Counted from the stretch's first letter, positions 10,081 through 20,308 are shown. The stretch: 25,399 nucleotides of DNA from Sanchytrium tribonematis (GCA_018985235.1 JADGIG010000067.1:1-25399), one strand, 5' to 3'. The notes: generated from the letters alone by a model not told the origin. Numbers and translations are program-made.

Positions 10081-10081
10081 T

Positions 10082-10588
10082 TTAGAAGAGCCGCTTTAAT
10101 TGGTAATAATTTTCTCGTGAATACGGTATTTCCTGCTCGTTCTTAGAACCGACCACGAGCAACGGCTGAATTCTCCTCCTATACGGGATACCATCATCCT
10201 TTCTAGCGTGAATTACAGCACTAAATTTTCCTGAGTGCTTTGCTTCCTCTGCTTCTAGTAAACGTCAGTTTACTAGACTTTCCCTTCTGCTTACATCTTC
10301 CTCTCTTTCCGATAGAGCCTTTGCATCTCTTCTGATAAAACAACAGGTGTTTCTTCTTGTAATTCTTTTGTGTGTTGTTGTTTATTCATAGAAATTGTAT
10401 TTATTGACGGATCTCTAAGTAGAATCTGCTAAGGCTGATTCAATTCCAACGTTTTCCGACCAATCATTTGGCTCTGTTTTCTGACTATTTGCCAAACCCC
10501 CACTAGCAGTGATTGGGTCATCCCTTAAATCCGCAGGTTGAATTCTTTCAACTTGCTTATCTGTCGTCCCTGACTCGCTTTGCGACAA
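10082..10588 (-). pseudogene. Unidentified degenerate coding remnant, GC-richer than surroundings
   Basis: Minus-strand reading gives several hydrophilic, protein-like stretches in two frames, broken by stops and a frameshift. From high to low coordinates they are KQVERIQPADLRDDPITASG (about 10510-10570), then KELQEETPVVLSEEMQRLYR (10291-10389 frame), then a 60-codon open piece (10082-10264) containing KFSAVIHARKDDGIPYRRRI and VGSKNEQEIPYSRENYYQLK. Base composition and codon choice look richer in G and C than in the neighbouring genes. I do not recognise the family. It could be a retroelement gag-like remnant or a decayed horizontally acquired gene. Confidence 0.4.
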
Positions 10589-10746
10589 ATTTATACTTTA
10601 CTCCCTAGGCAAGTCATATTTTCAGAAAACATAATTTTTTAAAAAAGTAAATTTTTAAGATGAAAATTTGTGATACTTTCAATATGAGTTTTAGCAAAAT
10701 TTACTTCAAATTCGATCATTTCGGAAAATAGCACGCTGTCAAAATA

Positions 10747-10791
10747 CCAGATTTGTCGAAAATTGTCCAGATTTAAAATTTAAATCCAGAT
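10747..10791 (+). promoter_or_regulatory. Three evenly spaced CCAGAT repeats upstream of the tomosyn-like gene
   Basis: CCAGAT occurs at 10747, 10767 and 10786, spaced 20 and 19 bp (about two helical turns). The last copy is 44 bp before the ATG at 10835. Two copies extend to TCCAGATTT-like sequences. A role as a transcription-factor array is only a suggestion. Confidence 0.25.
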
Positions 10792-10834
10792 CTTCTGAAA
10801 GGGGTATACTTCAATTATATTAAATTTAAATATT

Positions 10835-12970
10835 ATGTTTTCAAAAGTTAAGAAGTTACATAAGTATGAGAATCTGAGAAAATATTTTGCTGCCGAATCT
10901 CAAGAATTTAAATTTAGTCTTCATTTATTGCAAAGAAAATCAAATCCCAGTTACGTGTTCAATCTTAGCGGATCTGTCGTAGCAAGTTCGGACCTAAGGT
11001 CTATAGAACTATTGACTCAATATGGAACAGCTTATTTTGAAATTCTATCTTTTGTTGATGACGAAATTTTTCAAATTGAATCAGCAATTTGGAGTGATGT
11101 CATTTGCATCAGGTCAAGAGAATCTCTGATAGCGTTCAAAATGCGCGATAATAATTTGGTAAAGCTGCCAATAAAGTGCAGCAAGATTTTATTATTTACA
11201 ACTCCATTATCAAATGATAACAATACAACTTTCTGCTTTATTTTTTCCAGTGGGATTTTAAATATTATGAATCTTTCCCTAATGAAATTGTGCTCCTACA
11301 CCTACGAATTTAAAAATGAGGAATGTAAATTTTTGCTGCAAAATCCACGTAATCCTAATCAGCTTTTAATTGGTCTAGAGAGTATTGTTTATTTGTACGA
11401 TGTTTGTAAAATGCATATTTTAACGAAATACTCTATAAGAGATGTTCAGTCTGGGTGTTTTAGTCCGTTGGGAACTCAAATTTGCGTCGCTACATCCACT
11501 GATCTCTTGTTTTTTTCGCGAGAATCAAACGAAGTGAATTTCAATTATGCGACTTTGAATGTTAAATACATTGATTGGTTCATGGATGTCGATGACTATT
11601 TATTTGTGATAAGTAATAACATTTCCATTTACAAATATAAAAATAATTTAGTAAAAATTAGGGAAGTTCAAGGAAATTCCGGGAAGATTTTATTTGATAA
11701 TGCATTTTGGAAAATGGGCCAGCATTATTACCTGATTGATAATAACATTATATCACAGAGATTGATAGAATTTGGTTTAAAGCATGACTTTTCGGGAGTT
11801 CCTCATTTTTTTAATGTATCAAGCAATTTCTTGAAAAAATTGACCGTTGAAAATTTAAATTTACCGTTTGAACTAAATTTAATTGTGGATGAAATTGATA
11901 TGGCATTCCCAGACTTGATTGTTTATCAAAATGAAAAAGGATTATCATTTTACCAATACTTCACATCTAGCGGAATTTTGTCCAAATGCAAAGTCAATTA
12001 TGAAAAAAGGGTGGATCTTTTCACAATTTACAAAGACAATTTAATTATATTTGATAAAGAAATTCAAATTTATAGCCTTGATAATGATAATTGGAATCGT
12101 ATCAAAACATATCCAGTCCAAGCAAGTCCGATTGGGACAACTGAAGAGGCTTTAATTGCATTCTCGTCCAATTTTAAAATAATTTTTTTGTCGGACGTAG
12201 TTTTGGAATACAGTGTTAAAGTTGAAAATATATTCTTCGTTAAACGTGACATCTTCTTGTTTGTGTCAGGAAATAAAACTCAAGTCGTTAAATTTGACAA
12301 CGGTACGTTTAAAGTGATCTACGAAAAAGAATTTGTGGCAAAAAAGTGCGTATTTGTCGAGGCAAGAAACCTAATTTTGTTGCAACTAGATGAACTTATT
12401 TGTATTGAAAAAGATGAAGTTTTTGCAATTAAAAATGATATTTTTGATGGACTGCTTTCACTTCAAGATATTGTCTTTGGCGTCAAGGTGTCTACAATGG
12501 AAATTACCCTGTTTGAGATCTTCGGCTCTAGAAGCAAATCGTTTCCGATTCCATTGAAATCAGAAATCTTTGTGTTTGATGAAAGGATCTACATTTATGG
12601 AGCCTCTTTTCTTTACGTCTTGAGCGAAAAAGATTTCTTCAGAATATCTTGCAACGCGGACATACCAAAACGAAAATTGCCAAAACAAGGACCTTTATCA
12701 TATGTTAAAAGCTTATTTAAATCAGATTTCAGCAGATTTGAGGAGACTGAATTTGAGGAAGATCCGCAATTTTACTATGACTGTCTTGCTGATTTACATA
12801 CTCTATTTTCCAAACAAATGTCTGTCCAAACAAATGAAAATTTGCAGTTTGAGGAGCTCCGAAATGTCCTAGTAGAAAGGGGAGAAAGGCTAGAGGAACT
12901 AAACTCAAAATTTAACGACTTAGAATTGGGAGCCAAAAATCTACTAAAATTAGCTCGAAATTTGAAGTGA
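10835..12970 (+). CDS. Tomosyn/Lgl (Sro7)-like protein with C-terminal R-SNARE motif
   Basis: The 711-aa product has no introns. Most of it (about 30-620) is a repetitive beta-rich sequence with short hydrophobic strands such as LFFSRESNEVNFNYATLNV and VKYIDWFMDVDDYLFVISNN, consistent with a divergent WD40-type propeller. I could not count blades. The C-terminus reads FEELRNVLVERGERLEELNS followed by KFNDLELGAKNLL. This matches the R-SNARE pattern ENIEKVLERGERLELL, with R682 at the zero-layer position and no following membrane anchor. A propeller plus an unanchored R-SNARE is the tomosyn/Lgl architecture, which regulates exocytic SNARE assembly on the plasma membrane. The N-terminal half lacks the usual Lgl signature, so the assignment rests mainly on the tail and overall layout. 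It lies 109 bp before the RasGEF gene on the same strand. Confidence 0.58.
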   Translation: MFSKVKKLHKYENLRKYFAAESQEFKFSLHLLQRKSNPSYVFNLSGSVVASSDLRSIELLTQYGTAYFEILSFVDDEIFQIESAIWSDVICIRSRESLIAFKMRDNNLVKLPIKCSKILLFTTPLSNDNNTTFCFIFSSGILNIMNLSLMKLCSYTYEFKNEECKFLLQNPRNPNQLLIGLESIVYLYDVCKMHILTKYSIRDVQSGCFSPLGTQICVATSTDLLFFSRESNEVNFNYATLNVKYIDWFMDVDDYLFVISNNISIYKYKNNLVKIREVQGNSGKILFDNAFWKMGQHYYLIDNNIISQRLIEFGLKHDFSGVPHFFNVSSNFLKKLTVENLNLPFELNLIVDEIDMAFPDLIVYQNEKGLSFYQYFTSSGILSKCKVNYEKRVDLFTIYKDNLIIFDKEIQIYSLDNDNWNRIKTYPVQASPIGTTEEALIAFSSNFKIIFLSDVVLEYSVKVENIFFVKRDIFLFVSGNKTQVVKFDNGTFKVIYEKEFVAKKCVFVEARNLILLQLDELICIEKDEVFAIKNDIFDGLLSLQDIVFGVKVSTMEITLFEIFGSRSKSFPIPLKSEIFVFDERIYIYGASFLYVLSEKDFFRISCNADIPKRKLPKQGPLSYVKSLFKSDFSRFEETEFEEDPQFYYDCLADLHTLFSKQMSVQTNENLQFEELRNVLVERGERLEELNSKFNDLELGAKNLLKLARNLK

Positions 12971-13079
12971 TTTAAAGCTTTCGTAGTTTTAATTTAATTA
13001 ATTTCTAATAATTTAACCAGCATCACCTCAAATCTAAGTTAATAAAATAGTTTAAATTTCTATTAGTGAAACAAATTTA

Positions 13080-16000
13080 ATGGGATTATTTTCTGCAGAG
13101 GATAAAAAGAAGAAATCAGGAAAGCCATTGGATACAGTTCCTATTCCTCAACCGCAGGTTTTAAAGTCGTCCCTATTCGAAGGAGATCCATTATCAGTCT
13201 TGTTGACAGGTAAGAATATCGCTGGAATGAAAACTCGCATGGATTCTTTAAACGATATCAACTATAATGTAGACATATTTGGAAATACTCCGTTGCATTT
13301 GGCTATCTCAATGAGAGATATTACTTTGATCATATTTCTGTTACAAAAAGGCGCCGATATTGATGCATGTAATTTCTCCGGCAAGACACCATGGGATTTG
13401 GCTGCAGCGATTGGGGATGAAAACATATTAGGTTTACTGCTTCTTTTCAATCCCGACTCGCATTCCATCACCATTGAATTTGAAGAAATTTTGAAAAAGG
13501 CAGAAGACGCTAGGGGTCGATTCATCTATCAAAAGATAAGCCTGTACGGTAATTTGGAAAATTCTTGTAGTTTGGGTAACTTGGAGGAAGTAACCATTAA
13601 ATTGCAAAATAGAGAAATGGTCGATAACAAAGACAAAAATGGAGTAACACTACTAATGCGTGCATGTCATCGAGGGCATTTAAATCTTGCATTAAAATTA
13701 ATAGACTGGGGTGCAATGCTAGATACTAAAGACAAATACGGCTGGAATAGTTTGAGCTATGCCATCTATGGTGGCCATTTAGATATTGTCAAATTTATCT
13801 TGGAACAACGCAAATCCAACTTTCTTGGAGATTCAGCCGGAAACGATCCAATAGTAATTGCATCTTATCAGGGATTTTATCACATTTTGACGTATTTACA
13901 AAGCAAATTTGATATTCTTTCCAAATCAAAGTACACTTCCAAAGCTTTAATGATAGCTGCATGGCGAGGCCACACCATGGTGGTTCAGTTTTTAAAAAGC
14001 CGAAAGATTAGCTCGGGAGAATCAAGTGCCAACAATTGGGTAGTGAAAGGTTGTCAATTTGTAGATAAGTTCCAAGACCACTTCACATTGATCGACGGCT
14101 TAAAAAAGCCTTACAAAACGATTTGGATCGCTAAAATGACGCAGCTTGTCAATGAAAATAATGACAATTATTCAAAACGTGATGGATTGCTATCGCATTA
14201 CATGATTGATAAAAATGATGACTATTTGCCGAATCCTTTGACACCACCTTGTGGGAGGCTTTTAAGAACATACTTTAGTGGTGTGGTGGAAGTCGATTTT
14301 CTTAAAGAAGAGTTGATAGAGAAAAAAGCGGAGTTATTTCAAGTCGATGAAAATTACCAAGGTTTAATGATTTCAGTGAGTCAGCGACTTTCATGGTGTG
14401 GAACCTGGCTTGATGAGGAGTATTTTAGAATTTTAAACAAATTTAAGTTAACAATCGAACATGTCAATTCAGAGGATAGAGCTAAATTAATCGTTTTGAG
14501 CACCGAAGTCAAAGATATTATTGAAGATGCAATTTTAAAGACTGACAAAATGTTAGACATGTTAAAGACAGACAAGACAGGTTATTTATTGATGGTTCAA
14601 AGTCCAATTTTTCAAAAAATCAAGGATGCTTGTAGAAAGGTGGATGAGGATGATTTGAATGATTTGTTGAAAAAAACCAAACTAGTTTCAGGAGTATGGC
14701 CGCCTCCTTTGGCCAAGAAGGAGTTTATTGCCTCTCTGGCTCACATGATGGGCGATTTTGGGAAATTGGTTGATTTGATCAATACAACCGGAATTTTGAA
14801 CATGTTTATGTTGAAAATGTCGGATAGGCTCAAGAAAACAAGTAGTAACTATAATATAAATGTTGCGGAAGGAGATTATAAGAATTACAAACAAAAACAG
14901 TATTTGCAAATTCAAAATGATGTAAATGAGCAATCGCTCAATAAAGATGAGGCTAAAGACCCTGATGCTCCTTTCGTGCAGAGATTGGAGTATTTAGTTG
15001 CTCAATTCGTTGTCGCTGTCAAAACCCTACGATCTTCGACAGATTTGAAGTTTGAAGGTGAAATCAACCGTAAATTATTTAATGCTGGATCACAAGTTCA
15101 TTCTGCTTGTGATGCTATCGTCGATGAAGTAATTCAGTATGATCTGTTTAGTAATCCCGACATTTTGAACAAAAATGAACTCTCAACGGCATTAAAAACT
15201 CAGGTTTCAAATATTAGATTAGATGTTTTGAAGCATGGACAACAAGTAATGGCAAATGTAAACGAAATGGTAAAATTTTGTCAATTATCTAGTGGTAAAT
15301 GGCCACCACCAGATGCTAAAAATGCTTTATTGTATTCACTTTCACCTGTAGCTACAGGATTAAAGGAACTTGTAGATATTGCGAAAGCCGGAGCGGTCCA
15401 AATTAGACAGTTGGAGCAGGTCGTTCTTGAAAAACTTGACAAATGGCAAAAAGCAATATTGCAGACTCAAAGAATGAGCAAAATCTTTCAATTTTGGGAC
15501 CAAGATGATCAAATTCCAGTCACAAGTGAAAAAGATTATTGGGATCAAACTTTAGAAGAAAAAACACAAATGAATAAAGATGGATTAGTGCTCACAGACA
15601 GTCTTATTAAAGGTGGTAGATTAACAAAGTTGTTAGAATATTTAACTCATCCCACTAAGAATGATATAGAATTTATGCACGACTTTTTCATGAGTTGTAA
15701 AACCTTTACTCAGCCAACTGAGATTTTGGATTTATTAGTCATCAAATATGACACTCCACCTCCAATGAATTTGTCTGAAAATCAATTCATAGCGTTTATG
15801 AAAAAACATGTTGCTCCAATGAGATTGAGAATCGCAAATATAATCAAATTTTGGTTAGAGCTTTATTTTGTCGAAGATTTTGAGAGTGATGAAGCTGTTT
15901 TAACTAAATTAAAACAATTCATAAATGTTAAATTGTCCAAGGATTACGCCAAACATGCCCATGAAATTGGATTACTTATAAAATCGCATGAAGATGGGAC

Positions 16001-16878
16001 ATGGCTACTTCCTGAGAATAGCAGTGAAAAAATGGAAATGCCCAAACCATTAGTTACTAAAAAATTCACTCTAAGTTACCTAACAAACGATCCCAAAACG
16101 CTTTTAGAAATTGACCCAATTGAAATGGCAAGGCAGTTATCTCTGATTGAGTATTCTTTATTTTACAAAATTCAGCCAAGAGAGGCTATTAACCAGGTTT
16201 ATGCCGACACTAGCGGCAAAGAAATTAATTTGTATCCAAATATTTTTAAAATGATTCAGTTTACAAATCAAGTCACCATGTGGGTTTGCTCCACTCTTGT
16301 TAGCATCAAAGAAATTAAAAGTAGAGTATTAATGATGAAATATTTTATGAGTATCGCAATTGCATGCAAAGAGATCCAAAATTTTAATGCGCTTACAGCT
16401 ATTGTTGCCGGCTTAACCATGGGCCCTGTGTTTCGACTTAAAAAGACACTTGCGAAATTAGAAAAAGGTTATCCTAAAATTAAGGAAGTTTACACCGAAA
16501 CAGTCAATATTGTTTCACCAAAAGGTTGATTTTATTTATTCAGGTCAATATGCGAATTACAGAAAACATTTAAAAACTTTACAGAAGCCGGTCCTGCCAT
16601 TTCTTGGTATTTTTATTACTGATATGACATTTGTAGAACTCGGTAATAATAATTATTTACCTGAAAATCATTTTATCAATTTTGATAAGCGGCGCAAGTT
16701 TTGCCAAATGATCAAAGAAGTCCAGGAATATCAAAAAAGTGGATTTCATTTTGTTCCAATCAGTTATATTCAAGAATATTTGTTTGCAGTTAAACCAGAG
16801 CAGAATGAAAATAAGTTATTTGAGAATTCACAATTTGTAGAGCCGCCTGAACAAGAAAGTGACGATGAAGATGTATAA
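13080..16878 (+). CDS. Ankyrin-repeat Ras guanine-nucleotide exchange factor (RasGEF)
   Basis: The spliced product is 1259 aa with one 19-nt intron at 16525-16543. Ankyrin repeats occupy about 60-310 (FGNTPLHLAISM, SGKTPWDLAAAI, NGVTLLMRACHRGHLNLALK, YGWNSLSYAIYGGHLDIVKF, ALMIAAWRGHTMVV). A long helical middle (about 330-820) contains a duplicated module centred on GVWPPPLAKK (W540) and GKWPPPDAKN (W741). A RasGEF N-terminal (REM) domain follows from about 834 (LIKGGRLTKLLEYLT ... HDFFMSCKTF). The CDC25 catalytic domain runs from about 1005 (IDPIEMARQLSLIE) through FNALTAIVAGLTMGPVFRL to YRKHLKTL...PFLGIFITDMTF. The tail is acidic (QESDDEDV). It should load a Ras-subfamily GTPase with GTP; Ras versus Rap specificity cannot be read. 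AATAAA follows about 12 nt after the TAA. Confidence 0.93.
16525..16543 (+). other. 19-nt spliceosomal intron in RasGEF
   Basis: The sequence is GTTGATTTTATTTATTCAG. Removal gives g|gt Gly and the continuous catalytic-domain reading IVSPKG-QYANYRKHLKTL. Retention gives an immediate TGA. It is phase 1 and ends TTTAT-TCAG. It differs at only two of 19 positions from the intron at 20001-20019. Confidence 0.95.
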
Positions 16879-16945
16879 AAAGACCTTTTAATAAAAAAAT
16901 TTATACCTACCAAAAATTTAGAATATTTCATGTATGATACAAAAT

Positions 16946-18485
16946 TTACTTTTTTGATTTGCGTTGTAGGGTTTTTCTAGCTTGATTTGGATCCGAAAAT
17001 CCACTTTTTTCTGCTTCAACATATATTGAAGCTTTCTCCCGCAGAAACTTGACATCTTTCCTTGAGAGCTTTATTTGTTTGTATTTCTTCACAATTCGAT
17101 CTTCATTTAAATATTCATGTGGTATATGAAGCAAAAAATTTAGTAAATCACCGGTATTATCGTAAGAAAGTAACTTTGCTAAATAAAATTAAATTACTCT
17201 TACAGCACTCAAGAATGGCCAATCCAAATTTGAAAATTGCTTTTTCGCCTTCTGATAATATAACATCCCAAACTCTGAGGACTGAGGGCCAGGGTAAAGC
17301 CATTGTATACATTGTCATAAACCATTGAGTTGTGAATGTCAAAGCGTGAAGTTCATTTGTTTTTAAATGTTTATAAAGTTTTGGTATTTTCCTAAAGATT
17401 AGCCTTTCAAAAACGAGAGCATCTACTCTCATTTGAACTAGAGAAGGCAAGTACAATTTTGGTATATATTTCTGAATTATTGCATTAAATGTCCAAAATG
17501 ATTCTTCTGGTTCCATTCTCATAAGAAGCAGACCTGCCAGACGACCCATGCCCTGACAATATCCTATATCAGGATGCATATGTGTGAATGCTCGCAAAAC
17601 ATATTGAAGTTGGCTTTTTCCTTGATCATTCCGAAACTTCTGATGTTCAGGGTAACATCGAGAAATGTCTCGATCAATGACTTCATAGGTCTCGTTAGTT
17701 TCTCTGGTAGTCAATTCGGTATACAATAGTGGTTTAAAGTCATTTTCAAATCCAACTAATTTCTTCCAAACTTCCGGTCGAACAGAATTTGGAATTCCTA
17801 GTCGGCAAAGTTTTTTTATTTTCTTTCCTTTCCTTTTGGGATTCCAGTTATTAATAATTGCTTTCCATTGGCTTTCTAAATTTGTATCACTACTGATTTT
17901 GTTGTAGCCTTCATATTCGCCTTTTATTATAAATCCGTAGATGTCGAATTTTTCATCTATTTTGGGAGAAACTACATTTGGTTCCGCTAAACTTTTACGT
18001 TTCGTAGGATTAGGAGACACTGATTTTGGTACGGACTTGGTATTGTCAGGTGACTGCGGAGAAACCATGCCGCTTTCATCGATTTCTTTTACATTAGAAT
18101 TCTTCAAAGAAGTTTTTGATGATACTGCATGTTCATTTAATATAGCAGCACTTTCTACAACATGAACTTCATTTTGTATAACGGGTATTTCTTGAGGAAT
18201 ATCGGCGATGATTTCTTCTTTGTCAAAATTAGACCTGGAAATGCTAACTTCATCTTTTGGGGACTCTTGATGAATCATTTGCTGGCTAACCTGAAGAACT
18301 TTTGAAAGTAATTCTTCGCCCAATTGATTTCCGTTTCTTATTATATCATCAATATTATCGTTCCTAGGTGGATTCACGTCAATATCAATACTCTGGGCCA
18401 ACGAATGACTATCCCGACTGCCTTCTTGTTCTTCACTAGACGTGTTGCCTTCACTGCGCGGTCTTGACGGAGATTCACTATCCAT
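16946..18485 (-). CDS. TBC-domain Rab GTPase-activating protein
   Basis: The spliced product is 504 aa, starting at the ATG 18483-18485, with one 25-nt intron at 17179-17203. The first about 220 residues are low-complexity Ser/Pro/Glu-rich and probably disordered. The TBC domain begins at GIPNSVRPEVWKKLVGF. The arginine finger lies in IDRDISRCYP (about residue 270) and the glutamine finger in YCQGMGRLAGLLL (about 308). Together they provide dual-finger catalysis of GTP hydrolysis on Rabs. The domain ends in FGLAILECSKLLSYDN-TGDLL after splicing. A basic tail (RKTLQRKSKK) closes the protein. Which Rab it acts on is unknown. It converges on the RasGEF (67 bp between stops) and diverges from the methyltransferase gene. 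Confidence 0.92.
17179..17203 (-). other. 25-nt spliceosomal intron in TBC gene
   Basis: On the minus strand it begins GTAAGAGTAA and ends TTTATTTAG. Removal gives t|ca Ser and the reading ECSKLLSYDNTGDLLNFLLH, a standard TBC end, followed by IPHEYLNEDRIVKKYKQ. Retention reads through the intron but stops soon after (KVTFLR, then TAA). It is the longest and has the most consensus-like 5' site of the eight. Confidence 0.9.
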
Positions 18486-18744
18486 AATCGAACTTTGATG
18501 TGTTTCAGATTTCTTCAATGCTCGAAAGTATTTCCATTTTGTTTATTAAAGCTTTAGTTTTCTGGTTTTGACAAAATTAATAATTTGGATAGATAAATCA
18601 CATTTCATTGGCTCAACACCCTGATAATCTCCTGATTTCCATCGTTTAACAATTAGATCATTACAACATGTGCGAATTCCAATGTTTCTTCTGGATGAAA
18701 ACTCCTAACATATGATCCTTATACGGTGAGTGGTGAGAAATGGA
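18486..18744. promoter_or_regulatory. Divergent promoter region between TBC and methyltransferase genes
   Basis: At 259 bp this is the longest spacer outside the transposon region, and it must serve both genes. CCAAT-type pentamers occur in both orientations (ATTGG at about 18607-18611; CCAAT at about 18678-18682). No TATA box is clearly placed. No RNA gene is seen. Confidence 0.35.
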
Positions 18745-20308
18745 ATGCAAAAGTCGGCAAAAATGTATTGGTCAGCAATAAAGTCTCAACACGTGCCTAT
18801 TCGCCCACAATATTTCACCAAACTTCCCCTTCAAATGACTCGTCAATCTTTCAGCCTTTGGGCATTCTGGGGTAGCATCGTCGTTGGTAATTTGGCACTC
18901 AACTACGTTTTGTTCCAGTCATTTATTGCTCTTTTGATCCAATTTGTTCCTGTGGGGTTTCTGATTGGAGTGACGTTCTTCTACAGCTTCAGTTACTACT
19001 ACACACCTTCTCACTATAAGGAAAAGAAACTTGTCCCAATGAATCAGTATTATCATGACTATATCCGACAAGTCATCAATCTTCCTAAAGATATCTGGCC
19101 TTTGCTAAAAAATAGACACCAACATGTGAGATTTGCATTTGCCGTTGAAGATTTCAAGTTTTTTTTGGGTACTTGGTTGCCTGAACTGTTATGGCACTCA
19201 AAGAGTCAAGACAAAGATCAAGTTACTGATCATTATGACCGTGGAAATGATTTTTACAATGCCTTTTTGGGAGACATGATGATTTACACTAGCGGTATGG
19301 TAACACCACAACTCTTAAAAGGTGTTCCTGAAAAAGATCTTGGAGACATTGAAGGAATGCTTAATGCTTTGGACTGCCCGTTTGGTTTAAATGCTTTAGA
19401 ATCCATCCAACTGGCTAAATTGAAACATGTTTGTCAAACTTTGGAATTAGAGCCTGGAATGAATATGCTGGATATCGGTTGTGGTTGGGGTACATTGGCT
19501 AATTACGCTTCAAAGAGATACGATGTCAATTCTTTAGGAGTTACTTTGGCAAAAAATCAAGTTCAATTTGGAAGTTATGTTGCTAAGCAATTAAATCAAT
19601 CTGAAAAGGTTAAATTGTTGGCTTGCGACTATCGTGATATTCCAAATACTAAATACGATAGAATCAGTTGTTTGGAAATGGCAGAACACGTTGGTGTAAA
19701 AAGATTTGGTGCTTTTATGGATCAATTGTATAATATTTTAAATGATGATGGTGTTTTGTTTATCCAGGTAGCTGGTCTTCGACGTGCTTGGCAATTAGAA
19801 GATTTGATTTGGGGATTTTTTATGGCCAGATACATTTTTCCTGGTGCAGACGCATCTACACCTTTGAATTGGTACATTAGTCAATTGGAATATGCTGGAT
19901 TTGAAATTCAATCCACCAAAACCATCGGTACTCACTATGGTGCTACATTAAAGGCATGGTACGATAATTGGTTAGAAAAGGAGGATCAAATTCGTCAAAG
20001 GTTGTTTTTATTTATTTAGATATGGGGAATATTGGGTCAGATTATGGAAATTCTTTTTGGGATGGTCCAGCATCATTGCCCATCAAGGAAATGCAACCTG
20101 CTATCAGATTGTTGCTATTAAGAACAGAAATGAATTCCGTCAAGTTGGTAAAGGTGGTAAACACAGTGTTCAAACTTGGACTAAACCAGTGGAATTGGAC
20201 CAACAAGACCGCGAATTTGTAGATGTAATGAGATCAAGCTGTCAACAAATTTGGAAGGGACAATTAGAACGCGCTGATAGTAAGCAAAATATTTCCACAG
20301 TCGAATAA
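18745..20308 (+). CDS. Sphingolipid C9-methyltransferase-like (cyclopropane-fatty-acid synthase family)
   Basis: The spliced product is 514 aa with a 19-nt intron at 20001-20019. Start chosen: ATG 18745, the first in-frame ATG. Two membrane helices lie at about 37-86. The CFAS/methyltransferase body follows. WHSKSQDKDQVTDHYDRGND (about 151-170) matches the fungal sphingolipid C9-methyltransferase block. MIYTSGMV comes next, then the SAM-binding loop LDIGCGWGT (242-250) and CLEMAEHVG. After splicing it reads RYGEYWVRLWKFFLGWSSII then AHQGNATCYQI, again as in those enzymes. The family methylates C9 of the sphingoid base of glucosylceramide, using SAM at ER membranes. Plain cyclopropane synthase is an alternative, but the N-terminal helices favour the sphingolipid enzyme. 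The stop overlaps AATAAA (20304-20309), and RCC1 starts 28 bp later. Confidence 0.88.
20001..20019 (+). other. 19-nt spliceosomal intron in sphingolipid methyltransferase gene
   Basis: The sequence is GTTGTTTTTATTTATTTAG. Removal joins ag|a to give Arg and restores DQIRQR-YGEYWVRLW. Retention ends in TAG at the intron's own 3' end. It is phase 2 and ends TTTAT-TTAG. Confidence 0.95.

Noticed and set aside
9940-10146. 68-codon plus-strand ORF
   Set aside because: It spans the inverted-repeat cluster, has low-complexity aromatic-rich sequence and no family resemblance, and partly opposes the minus-strand coding remnant.
6805-10834. tRNA, snRNA or other RNA genes in the gene-poor region
   Set aside because: I looked for a tRNA T-loop (GGTTCRA), B-box and poly-T terminator combination and for Sm-site-like patterns, and found none convincing. 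A covariance-model search would settle it.
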